Source: Nematostella vectensis
Taxonomy: Eukaryota; Cnidaria; Anthozoa; Actiniaria; Edwardsiidae
DNA: 64,000 nt
Direction of reading: 5' to 3'
NCBI RefSeq assembly: GCF_932526225.1
Contig: NC_064042.1
Span: 10,430,540-10,494,539 of the forward strand
Below the pieces are notes generated by a model, which was not told the DNA's origin, ran no database searches, and was given only the letters and a program-made list of their open reading frames with translations. Each line of letters starts with the position of its first letter. The stretch's first letter is position 1. Made by a program: the position numbers and the translations under genes. Shown here piece by piece: positions 42,720 to 54,289 of the stretch.

Positions 42720-45700
42720 ATGGCTAAAGCGCTCCTACTTTTGCTGGTGGTATACAGTGCTTTACTGAACTCATGCCAGGCTTGGGTCGATGTGAAAGAC
42801 AGGATCAAAGGTAGGGTGATTCATCTAGAGACCCTGCTTAAGCGAGGACGATGGCTAAGGCAGATCGACAACAAAGATTCTGACGGTTCTAGATACCTTT
42901 TCATTGACCCGCTCGCCGAGAGGGACACATACTACGAACCACGGGTACAATTCGAGGTACGTACTAATTGGTACAATACAAATAATTTTACAATTTTGAA
43001 TAATTAGTTAATTCTGTAGATAGACTTCATTGAAGTCAATGAAGATGGCTTCATTGAAGCCGCATGAGTATCACAAATATCACAGGCGAAGGGTCATAAG
43101 GTAATACAAGAGGGTTTTCTTTTGCTATAAGGTTTCTCCTGTAGCCTTTCTTGACTAAACTGGTTGCACTTCGTGAGTCTTTCCCGACATTTCTATATTT
43201 TTACTGTTGTGACTCTGTCACACTGTTTTGTCCTACGACAAAAACTGACTTTCCACGTTGTCTCCTGTTTTTCTGGCTTAGTTTTCTTGTGTTTGAAACT
43301 GTCTTCACTTACAAACATTAATTTATTCAGCTCCGAAATCAGTCGCCTGTAAATTCTGCGAAGGATTTGCATATTTTTCTGAGCCCTGATTGCGATGCGC
43401 TGTTGCTGTGTCGGCCAGTCACAGTTGGGTTGATGACGAAGAGTTAGTGATTGCGGCCGAATTGCGTTGTTGTGTAATACTGCTTGGAGTTTTTCTACCA
43501 GTGGGTTCTAAGTACATTGTTGATTGAGCGCGTTGGTTCAGTTTACGGGCGACTCGAGTCCAACTTGTTTTTGCCACCCTGCAAACTTTCTACTTAATTT
43601 TACCTTGATTATTGATTATTAATAATTAATTGATCTAGTTAAATAAAAGAAAGGGAAACTAATCAAATAATTATATACAATCAAACAATTATTTAACCGG
43701 AATAACCGGAAAATAACCTGCAATACTATTTCTGTAATTCTTCTTCAAAAGAAAAAATATATAAAATAATTATATCTGGCATAATGGCAGGCCACCTCAT
43801 GGCCCCCTTGATAGTACTCCTATTTGCTCTACATCTCCAGAATTTCTTATTACGGTGGCAGAGCCCACTAATTGAGTCTAAGGCCGGACCCTTCATTTCA
43901 CCAGCACTTTTTGAAATGAGCCTGGACAAAGTTAAAATTTTCATGAACAATATTCATCCCAATCTTAGAAAATTGATCGCTCCAAGGTGTAACCCAAGCT
44001 CACTTGCCTTTCGCCTACTCATTCTTAGTGGGGACATCCCTCTCAATCCCCGTCCCACCTACCGGTATCCCTGTGGAGCATGCTCAAAACCAGTTAAATG
44101 CAACCAGAAGGGTATTCAGTGCGACTACTGAGATGCATGGTATCACACAAAATGCTGCTCAATAAGCAATGAAAGTTACAATACACTTACTAACAGTTCT
44201 TGTTCTTGGATCTGCTGTGCCTGTGATGTGGCCAATTCTTCATCAGTGGACCGTTCTCGGCCCACTGATGTTTTTACTCTACATAAATGACATCTGCAAT
44301 GATTGTAAATCTTCTACCATAAGATTGTTTGCTGATGATACTCTTTTATACAGTGTCATCGAGGCAACTTCTGATGCACATCAGCTCCAGTCTGATCTTA
44401 CCTCCATCGAGAAATGGGCAGAGAAATGGCTCATGTCCTTTAACCCAACAAAATGTTTTGTCATGAGAGTCACGAGAAATAGGGAACCTATAGTATTTAA
44501 CTACACATTGATGAACCACATCCTTAAACCAGTTGAACACCATGCATACCTAGGCGTCGAGCTCTCGAACACACTTGACTGGAGCTGGCATATAAACAAC
44601 AAAGTGTCCAAAGCCAACCAGACCTTAGGTTTTCTTAGGCGCAACCTAAGCAATTGCCCAGAGAACATTAAGGAAGCTGCTTATAAATCGCTCGTTCTTC
44701 CACACTTAGAGTATGCCAGCTCTGCCTGGGATCCATGGTTAAAGAAACACGTCAAACAGATTGAGAAGGTTCAAAGGAGGGCGGGTCGTTTTGTTAAAAA
44801 TTGCTGGGATAGGACTCCTGGCACAGTCACAAACATCCTAAACGATTTGGAGTGGCCCCCTCTCTCTAAAAGGCGCCAGGATGCCAGGCTTACATTATTT
44901 TACAAGGCTGTTAACAAAAAATCAGCACTTGAGATACCAGACAATATTGATAGACGCACCAGCTGTCATCCAGATAAATTTATCGAGTTATGTACAAGAA
45001 CAAAAGCTTATAAGAACTTGTTTTTCTGTAGGACAATAAAAGAATGGAACAAGCTGCCCCGCCTTACCCTGGATTCCACTAGTGCAGATATTTTTAGAGA
45101 ACGAATAAAATAAAATTAAATTAATAAAATTATATTAATACCAATAATGCTGTTTAAACAATTTTCATCTTTTTACTTTATTTAATCTTTTTTTTTATTC
45201 TGCCTTATTATTATTTTTATTCTGCCTTATTATTATTTGTATTATTATTTATTTTTATTATTATTTTATTTTATGCTTTTTTATTTTTTTTTAGTATTTT
45301 TTTTTATTATTTATTTTTTTATTTTTTATTATTTTTATTATGTTTTTAGTTAATTAAATAATTAATGTATTTATTTATTTATTTATTCATTTATTTATAC
45401 AATTAATTTATATCCACAGTGATGGTAACCCCTTTGTGGATTAACAATGTAGATGTAGATGTAGATAACTGGCAGCTACTACTAATATTGATATTTTTAA
45501 CTGTAACTTTAAAAATAACTTGTATAAACTCAATCGTAATCACTTTAGACTCCTTCTAAGTGTACATTGTACATCATTTATAGCCATTTTGCGAGGATTA
45601 TTTCACCACAAAAATCCCGAGTATAAATTTACTTTGTTATTCCCTTTTTCTTTTCCTGATTCAAGTCATGGAAAGTAAAGTCTTAAATTGAGTTAGTAGA

Positions 45701-48700
45701 CTGTATTGGCGTGTAAAACGGCAAAGTACGAAGTACCTATTGTTTCGGGAACGCAATTATCGCATTGCCAGATCCCAAAGGCGGTGATATTAAAGAAAGA
45801 GATTATCATAAAGATGTTTATGCATCGGGAATACTAGCAGCTTATTCAACCAAAAGCTTTCAATAATTGCATAGATAGTATCATGCAGATTCAAACAACA
45901 TAAAATCAAAATCTGCACTTACGTGATATTTCTCATTTAATGATGATATCTCTAACAATACAAAAGATCCTAGAGAACTGGCCGTACCGAACAAATCTCT
46001 GGAATGAGAATCAAATGTTTTAAATCTTCCATCGGCAGTACAATAGAGCCACAGTATTTAAACCAACAGTCAAAATGAATTCTATAATAATGTTTGTAAA
46101 ACATAACACTAACAATTGGCAGAACATTAAATTATGTATTGCTGAATGGACAATCGAACCCCCATCCTCCATGCCCTCCTTGCTCCTGCTCAAATGTCTG
46201 TCTACGGGCCTAAATTTCTCTTGGTATCTACTATATCCCTTTGATCATATTTTGATGTATTTTGATGCTATATTGCGTATGGCGCTGTATACATTTGTAT
46301 GCATTTTTAGGTAACTGCGTGTGACAACTATCTCTGCCTGGAAGCCTTGTCGCTTCGGGACTATTTCCTGGCCGCTGGTTATCCCCCCGATCATGATAAA
46401 CACACCGTCAAGCTACAGTACTCAACATACCCTGCTGGAGATGTATGTAGAACCATCCCACCCCTCCCTAATCCTATGATGACTACATAACATAGTATTG
46501 TAGTCATTGAATGATTAAGATTGACCTCGCTGTAGGCGTTTCTAGAAGGAAGCTTTTCAGATAGTATAGAAAAATGGCGGCTCTTTATTTGACGCTAAAA
46601 TTTACACTGAGGGAGAAGGGCGGTCGCTAACTTGTTTAACTCGCTCCAATTCTTTAAATATTCCAGACCCGCTTCTTTTGGACGTTTCTTTGTGAAGATC
46701 TTACAATGGAAAGGTGCAAGGTTGTCCCAAAGCGATTTGAAAACGATGGGTGGCTGATGGTGGCTGACAATAAAGGGAATCCTGATGGAGAGCATTACGA
46801 TGCTACATGTGGCAAGGAGCAGAGTAACGCTTACTTCAGAATCCATGCACCAAACCCCACAGATGGATACAAGTAAGAGCTCTTAGACAACGACTGACGC
46901 TTCACTTACCCTGCCCTCCACAGTGGGTTAATTCGGAAATACCTATTTTCGGGGTCTCAGGATTCCTGTGGTGGGCGAAATAAAATCTCCTTTTTGCGCC
47001 ACAGGGATCCTGAATCCCGAAAATACACAGAAGAGACGGCTCTCAGGCTAGACTGCACTCGTTACCAGCGGTACCATTATTATAGCAACAAAAGCATCAT
47101 CTCATATATTAATCATTGCGATCATTGTCATCATCAACATTATAATCATTCAGCCAGCCTCATTATAGCAGAGCCGTAGCAGCCACGCCCCTACTGATTA
47201 TTTCCTTATAATTGTGGAAAATTGAGGTGGGGGGGCACGTGCCCCCAGTTCCTCACCCCCTGCCACGGCCCTGTATAGTGTTACCTTATTTTTTCTTTGT
47301 AGTTTTACAACATAATTTAGAATTATCATCTTCTCGTTTACTTCATGCAGTGAGATCTTCAGAAGCACAAACACCGGGACGACGGAGCAGAAAGCCAATT
47401 ATATGGTGACTACAGGCGTCACCCAGACCGAGGAAACATCCTCGTCTGTTACCTCGACTGTGTCTACTGAAATAGGTGGTGCCTTCAGGGCTTTTTCCGC
47501 AAGTGTGTCGTCTTCCATCTCATCATCTTGGTCGGTAAGGGCACGTTTTACATCTAATGATAATTCACAACGAAAAAAAAGGGTTTTGATATCACATAGA
47601 ACTGCGGGCTTTGCAAAACCTGCGGGCTTTTGCAAAGTTACGCTGCGACCGGGTAGCAAAATATACGAAATTAATCTGACTTGCTTGACCAAAATGCATT
47701 TAACGCAGCTTTTAATATCTTGTGAACTCTTGCCGACATTTTCCAACAGCGAAATCCTTGAGTTCAAATCGTCTCTTGGCTTCTGCCATTTAAAATCTTA
47801 GAAACTTTTTTTTTTGCCCAGGACCTCCCAAGGCGCTGACCAATAAAAAAAAGTGAAAAAAATGATAACATTTCTAAGGCCTAAGGCAAAAGCAGTTTTC
47901 TGCTTTTTTTATAGTTGCTTGTATTTTTCATAAAAATACAGCTATGAGCATATTGATGCCTTAGGACATCCTTAAAGTCCATATAACCTTTCAGAGCTGA
48001 TAGACTTTGTCAATTCTTTATATTTTCATCTCCCAAATGGTATGTGGTTCGTATGGACCCTAAAATACTTGAGTTCGCGTGAATAACGCAAATCTGTAAT
48101 ATTGAGGTATAGTGTGAAATTTTATGTTTTGTGGAGAGGGTTGGTTCTGCTGTTTTTCCTTGTTCGATTTGAAATTTGTCAAAGAACCTGAGCTATTATT
48201 TGGCTAAAGAGTAGTTGATATAATCTTGGATGGATGCATATCTTTAAGACCATTTATCCCTTAGACCGATGCCTGAGTATCTTCATCTTGCTGTGTTTAT
48301 TTTGCATCTATGGATTTTTTGGTTGTGGGTACTTCTCAAAGCCGGTACAGGCCGGTTGAAGGTTCAATGTGTTAATAGTCTTTCCTTATGTGAGGGACAT
48401 CTCCAGCGTACAGCTGAGTAGCTAGGTACGCGCAAAATCCCCTCCCCCTTTATAATAAAAAATATAAAAAATAGATCATAGCTTGCATATTGTACGTCTA
48501 CCTTTCTCATTTCAGACCACACAATCTTCAACTTTCTCGGCGTCTAAGTCAGTCAAGCACGTCCTCACCATCCCTCCCCGCACGACTATCATTCTCACCC
48601 AGCTGATTGGTAATTACGCGAAAGAGTTTGAAGTCGGCGAGGACAAGTACACTATTGAAGAGATACCGCTGGACAGTGGCGCTACACGCAAACGCAAGAT

Positions 48701-48746
48701 GCCCAGTCCTCCCGGTCAACCTCTCGAAGAAAAGTCTGAGCTTTGA
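42720..48746 (+). CDS. Secreted aerolysin-like pore-forming protein, tandem copy 1 (five exons)
   Basis: Exons 42720-42956, 46311-46442, 46667-46872, 47351-47534, 48516-48746, all GT-AG and in register, 329 residues. The start at 42720 is preferred over ATG 42642 because MAKALLLLLVVYSALLNSCQA is a clean signal peptide; the longer start would bury it. Residues about 22-190 form an N-terminal domain with Trp/Tyr-rich strands and paired cysteines (exons 2-3). Residues 192-265 (exon 4 into exon 5) are an alternating Ser/Thr/Val-rich stretch typical of the membrane-inserting hairpin of aerolysin/ETX-MTX2 beta pore formers, followed by the TIPPRTT element common in that fold. The tail is Lys/Pro-rich. 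Function is inferred from architecture: a secreted protein that oligomerises on target membranes. AATAAA lies at 48752-48757, only six bases after the stop; another is at 49164-49169. Confidence 0.8.
43015..45467 (+). mobile_element. Internally deleted CR1/L2-like LINE in intron 1 of tandem gene 1
   Basis: TGTAGATA at 43015-43022 and 45460-45467 flanks the insert, and unit 2 lacks it, so this is a target-site duplication. ORF1 (43784-44131) ends in a PHD-type zinc finger (CGACSKPVKC...) broken by a TGA at 44129-44131 where a Cys codon is expected; the finger continues after it (DAWYHTKCC). ORF2 retains only the reverse transcriptase C-terminal half (44169-45113), with FADD at 44328-44339; the endonuclease and first half are deleted near 44245. 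The 3' end is very AT-rich (45114-45445) and finishes in (GATGTA)n. Confidence 0.85.
45930..46080 (-). pseudogene. Fragment of the transposon cysteine-protease-like gene, unit 1 intron 1
   Basis: The reverse complement matches the TVGSNTVA...DGRFKTFDSHSRD block of 39445-39600, here with a more canonical DSHSRDLFGTASSLG reading. The matching fragment in unit 2 is at 55270-55475. Confidence 0.6.
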
Positions 48747-48764
48747 GTGAGAATAAACATACAG

Positions 48765-49060
48765 TGGAACCCCGATAGCCTCGAGTTATCCGAGTCATCT
48801 CTATTCGGATAACTATTACCTCCCGCCAGCTCGTACTATGTTTAATCTCCCCTGATACTGTTTCTTGTTTTATCTCTGTTACTCGATACTCCCTACTAAC
48901 TCGAGCATGTGTTTCTTTAGGGCTTGAGTTAAGGGGGATCCAAAGACGTGGCGGGAAAACGCACTCTTTCATCTCTCCCTTATCCAAGCCCCTTGCGCTT
49001 ACTAGGCATGCTACAAGCTCATTCACTTAGCCTATAAAGCTTTGAGCCCTGAATAAGAAT
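48765..49060. repeat. Transposon-derived 3' flank of tandem gene 1
   Basis: Starts CAGTGGAACCCCGATAGCCTCG directly after the first poly(A) signal, wording typical of invertebrate MITE ends. Short echoes of the gene's own 3' end (AGCTTTGAG...GAATAA) recur at about 49040. The same is found in unit 2 from 57920. Confidence 0.4.
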
Positions 49061-49975
49061 AGCTTTGAAGTACAGTTTGAGCAGGTTACTGCATCTTTGT
49101 CATGCTAGTTTTACTAATGCCACACAATGGTGTTGTAAATGAACAAGTTCTCGTCTTCAAATCAATAAACCTGTTGTTGTACCCAAATGCCTAGCCTAGT
49201 AATGACTCCCAGAAAACCTGAGAACCCAGTAACATAGCACCGCATTGATTAGGGTTTAGACGCATGCCATAGGCAGGGTAGGGAAGTGGAGTTTAGCGTA
49301 TGTATCATGAGCTCCCCGAGCAACCACTCTACACGTAATGGACTGATAATAAATTGTTGTATTGTATGAGTATATAGATTTAGGCATTGCCTAAAAGTGG
49401 AGCTCCAAACGGACCAAATATTTGATTATTTTCGCTTAAACACGAGGTTCCGCTATAAAAGGGAAAGCTCATCCCACCCCGGGCTCAAAAACAATCGGTT
49501 ATCAATCAGTCTCGTCAATGATTCAACATGTCAGGACAATTGCTTTGAGCGCTCAATTCAAATTTTGTATTCGAAACCTTATTTTAAAAATGTCACTCCT
49601 AGACTTGGCCACGTAAAATGGTTCTGTTTATAGTAAAATAATGCTATACCAAGCTGTGCGCGCTCTAAAGTAGGAACATTTTCGTCACTGCGCGATAACA
49701 ATTCATGCAGATGCGTTAGATTATGGATAGCGCAAAGTTTAAAATTTTGCAGTGGAAAGCAAATCACTAATTTATCAATCTCTTAACACAACTGCCTTGT
49801 TACCTGTGCAAAAATAGTTTTATTCCAGCCGACTGAGGCTCTAAGATAAGCAATTTTACAAGAGACATACAAGTTGTGACTGCTAGCTTGGCAGTGAGCA
49901 GGATCTTTCCCTTTTATAGCAGAACCTCGTGTTTAATAACTTAAGAAATGTTAAATATTATTATTATATTTCTGT

Positions 49976-50520
49976 TTTTGACGACGTCAACCATTTCACA
50001 GATCACGCGATCAACTTGTTAAACCCCCTTCCCACCACCCTTGACATGTACATGACACATGTTTCGGCGTCAGGGTAGTTTTACTTTTAGTGACGTCATC
50101 GATGACGTCACGCGACCATCTCATTGCACCCCGCTTGAAACATATATGACACCTACCAAGTTTGGTAGTCATACGATGTTTCTTAAATGGAATATAAATA
50201 TTTTTTAAATTTTGATGACGTCAGCATATTTTTTTCTTCTACTGACGTCATTAATGACGTTACAATCACGTGTCTATATTGGTGCACCCCACTTGACACC
50301 ATGACATATACCAAGATTTGTTGTCATATGATGTTTCGTTCATGAGATATGGATATTTTTGTTCTTAATGAAACCGGAACAGTTTTGCTTTTAGTGACGT
50401 CATCGATGACGTCACACAACACGTGACCACAGTTTTGCACCTCCCTTGACACGTACATGACACCTGCCAAGTGTGTTTGTCATACGATTCTTTTTGGGGA
50501 CGGGCGGACGGTGCTCCGCT
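49976..50520. repeat. Tandem repeats with TGACGTCA palindromes, unit 1
   Basis: Three to four units of about 150 bases, each with CTTGACA...ATGACACCTACCAAG...GTCATACGATGTTTC. Between them lie TGACGTCATCGATGACGTCA palindromes at about 50093 and 50395 and related ones at 50214 and 50244. The unit 2 copy is at 59138-59660. Confidence 0.75.
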
Positions 50521-51059
50521 CACGCGCCGCTTCGGGAGCTCCGCTATTATTGTAGGGATTGGAGTAACAAATGACTGAGACAAGGGGGGCAGGTATGGCA
50601 AGGGTGTGTGTGTGGGGGGGGGGAGAGTGAGGGCATTTTCTCAGAGTACTAATCGGCTCTGCTCTCCGGAATTTCGGCATGCAGAGCCAGCTAGCAAGCT
50701 ATCAGAGTACGCATTTTTTTTTATTATTTTGTCCTTTTTTTAACATATCACAAGCATTTTCTTGTGCAGTTTCAGAACAATCGTTCCATCGTGGGACACT
50801 TTTTGTGATTCCACCACGGTAGTTTGCCCCGTCCATGATATCCCTGGGCCCTCGCCCTTCACCTCCTATTCTCCTATAATCTCCAAGGCCTAGTAGTCAA
50901 ACCTGGTACAAGTCTACTTTGTCTTCACAACCTGTGTCAACACCCCCCATGTGACGTACCCTTAGTCACCACCACTTTGCCCTTACCATGCCTTTTCCTC
51001 ACCCTAGTTTACACTCTTTGCCTTTTTTTCCATTTGCCTGCACACACAATGAAATACCC

Positions 51060-51215
51060 CCTCAATGGCTCTACCTTGGTGTTAGAACCTGTGTATTGTA
51101 CACGATTCGTGTCACAAAACTTCCTTTGTTTGATAAAAATAATCATGATGAAAACAGAGCTGAATACAATGAAGTCCTTTGGGGATGGTTCTAACACCGA
51201 GGTATACATACACCC
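51060..51215. repeat. Inverted repeat around GGTTCTAACACC, unit 1
   Basis: TACCTTGGTGTTAGAACC (about 51072) pairs with GGTTCTAACACCGAGGTA (about 51186). The small frames here (50977-51240 on both strands) are by-products of the repeat. The unit 2 copy is at about 60232-60362. Confidence 0.55.
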
Positions 51216-52340
51216 CTCATTGAATAAGCACATTAGATAGCCCCTCAAACAAGTGCCCCCTCTAGAATCCCTTTTTTAAAAAGCCATAATGTGAGCATTT
51301 GTGGTAATGACTTTTTTTTCCAACGAGTTATAGCAAACTAATGCAGCAATGTATAATGGCTGACATCCCTGAGATTTACAGATCATAGCAAATCTATTGA
51401 TTCCAGGATCAAATATAAACATTTAAACATAGTACTTTCATGTAGTGTCTTTTAATTGCATACAATAAACAGTGACTCGCGGCCATTCTGTATACGATTA
51501 GCTTTATTTTTTTTAATGAGACTCGCTGCCATTCTGTATCAGATTCATTTTAGTTTCAATATCCCAGCTAATATATCTCCTTGGAGTGTCTTCATTCCGA
51601 GTGTGAAAGCAAGATAAATCCAGGGAAATTCTGTGCAGTTGTATGACTCGATGAAACGTATAACTAAATAATTGGCGATTAATGTTATACCCTGCTGGCT
51701 TACCCTTCCGCGTTCATTACAGTACGATTCGGTGAAGTCTTAAAAATATCCCTGCAAATGAGGTCTCTTGCCGATGAGAAACAACACAAATAGGATATAT
51801 CTGACGCACTGAGTCAGTGAAATCCCTGCTTAAACAGATAGGACTAAATCACTGCTAGCAGAGAGTTAAAAAGTGGCGTTCAACATGATTTTCCCAATCC
51901 GACGGAAACGCCATTTTGTTTTCCTGGTCTGAGTTGAGGCGTGTCCGCGTGAGACTGGGCATAGTAATACTCATCTCTGATTGGTTAATCAGATTGTTTA
52001 TCAAATATAACCAAAAATGGTAATGTTCCGCACTGTTCTAGATCCGCCATTATCTATCGAGTATGTATTTTAGTTTTGGTATTTTTGTTTTATCGCTACT
52101 TTCCAGCTTTCTTGGATGCATCAAATGACAGTGATATATAAGAAAAAGCTGCACAGTCGTCTTTAATTCACGATCATGAAACTAGATCTCGATATGCAAA
52201 GTTTGTTTTGTTTGGTAACCATCGCTCTCGCGTTGTAAGAAGACGAAGCAGAGAACCAAGTGGGATTCCAAAGAACAGCTTGCACGTGCTTTTCATTAAA
52301 CCAGAAACATAAGAAGACTTGTTCGAAAAAATATCGTGAA

Positions 52341-52920
52341 AAATTTACCAAAGTCATCTCGAATTCATCACTACCGGTATTACGAAGAAATCTTCATTCT
52401 CTCACGAAGGATTTGTGAGCACGACGTCTGGTCAGCATATTTCAAAGTAAGGTATATTCATATAAACAGAGGCAGAGTAAGAATAATAAAGTAAAATGGA
52501 AAAATCGATAAAGCCCTAGCCTACGTGTAGCTGCTGACTCGCGAAATCATTCGCGAGTCAGCGGCTACACGTAGGCTAATGAGCCCATTTGGGTGTAATT
52601 ATCAATTCAGCAGCAGCCATATTAAAAAATATCCTCACAGAGAGAATTGTTGCAAGTTTAAACTTTGTAGAAACTATCCTGGCCCTTTTATTGATTCCAC
52701 GAAAATATAATAATTTTACAATTTTTACCACCGACTGTCGAATTCAGCATCTGTGCCAACAGATCGTGTGCACTTATGACCGAGGGGCTCTAGGAACGAG
52801 GCACGGCCCTTATTATTTTGAACAATATCCGCACCTCGACACAAAGAACAAGAAGAATAGAGACAAAAGAACTTCTTTTACACAGCCGATTTTTACAATT
52901 TTAAAATTACAATTACAATA
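52341..52920. repeat. Deletion remnant of the transposon block in unit 2
   Basis: Holds the hairpin (52519-52580) and the start of the protease-like block. It then jumps at about 52700 to the sequence equivalent of 40590 in unit 1, and at about 52810 to the equivalent of 40905. Two internal deletions remove about 2 kb. Confidence 0.8.
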
Positions 52921-54164
52921 TTCGTAGCTTTTGAATGTTTAATTCTGCGTGGAAGTATTTTAATACATTCCTCCCTATTCTATTGGAATTACTAGCGAAA
53001 TAACAACAGAATAGCGCACTAACAAACGTCATCAAATGAGTCGCACTGGGATTTTGCAGCGGAACCGTGCTAAGATTTAGATATTCTAGCGCGAGATTGA
53101 TATCTGTTGAAAATTTACCAAAAGTACAAACTTCCTAATCGTTTTGCTGCTCTGCAATTGGGCCCAAAATAAAAAAATAGGCTTGATTTTCCAAGGATTA
53201 GCGAGAGGAAAATTAAGATAATTTGACAAGACGCGCGCTGTGGAATGCCTAGCAAAAATACAAAGTAAATATTATATTCGGATTGTTTCATCACTTATTA
53301 AAACTAAAAGAAAGCTAAGATTTAAAAGGAAGTAGCGAGAAAAATGTCGGTGACAGGATTGGAATGAGCCGCAAAAAAATCAATTCATATTTTCATCGCC
53401 CTCCAAGCTTATGTGTAATGTACACATAGTTAACAACCGGGTTTATGATTGTTACAACTCTTAAAAGCACGTGATCACATAAACAATGAATCTAAAACTA
53501 TCTTACCTTTAGTCTTTATTTAAAGCAAAAATGTTCAACTTATTCGAGGAGAAAGGAAATAGGTCTGATGTCTTCATGGTAGCTTGAGTGCGATTGGTTG
53601 TCTAGGTGAGCGTAACATTAGTTCCAGACAATAAGGATGTCTGACTTCGGATTAGATCGACGATAAGAGATCTAAGAATAATTCGGATTATTTATAGCGA
53701 AATTACGTTACAATGTCCAGGTAAAGTGTTGTTCACCAAACAATATGAGATGCGATGATGCTACTTCATGCTCATACTCAGGTTTTAGCAGATGCTGTTA
53801 GCTTCTATTCAAAAATAGGCGAGAATCTTCGTCGATATATAGTTATGGAGAGGTGGAAGGAAGAATAGATGTTTGTTCAGCATCCACGTTGTAGTTTTAC
53901 GTAAAGTTTTAATCATTATCTTATTTCTAAAAATCCCTAAAATGTTTGGCACAACACAAGAGTTCGAATTCGAAACACAGCTTGCCCAGATTCTTATGAA
54001 TTTGGCGCAGGTTCTTTTTTCCAATGTTGTGCATTGATTCTACAAAGCGCATGTGTTTGCCTAGGTTATGCGCATGCGTGCCTGGTAATTCGGATAAGAA
54101 CCAATCGAATATCGAGTAAGTGATGTCATGGTGCATTGATCCCTTGCGGGTGTAGTGCACACAC

Positions 54165-54172
54165 TATAAAAG
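54165..54172 (+). promoter_or_regulatory. TATA box of tandem gene 2
   Basis: TATAAAAG, 125 bases before the ATG at 54290; the 5' untranslated region has a 9-base insertion relative to gene 1. Confidence 0.65.
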
Positions 54173-54289
54173 AGGAAGAGCGAACAACTTTCAGCCTGTC
54201 AGTTGAGTGAAAAGGCTTATAATTCTCAAACAACATTCGCCCATCAATTCAAAGACCGATTTTTAGTTTTCCAAGGTTCTATATCAAGA

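Larger units (their letters stand above)
38577..52340. repeat. Tandem segmental duplication, unit 1
   Basis: It begins at AAAATTTACCAAAGTCATCTC, the same sequence that starts unit 2 (52341) and unit 3 (61503). It contains a transposon block (38577-41260), the first pore-former-like gene (42720-48746) and a 3' repeat region. It is 4.6 kb longer than unit 2 because of the retained transposon block and a LINE in intron 1. Confidence 0.9.

Noticed and set aside
46595..46846. 83-codon frame on the - strand of each unit
   Set aside because: It is the antisense shadow of exon 3 of the tandem gene.
48682..49026. 114-codon frame on the - strand, conserved in both units
   Set aside because: Conserved only because the whole unit is duplicated; it runs antisense over the last exon and into repeat sequence.
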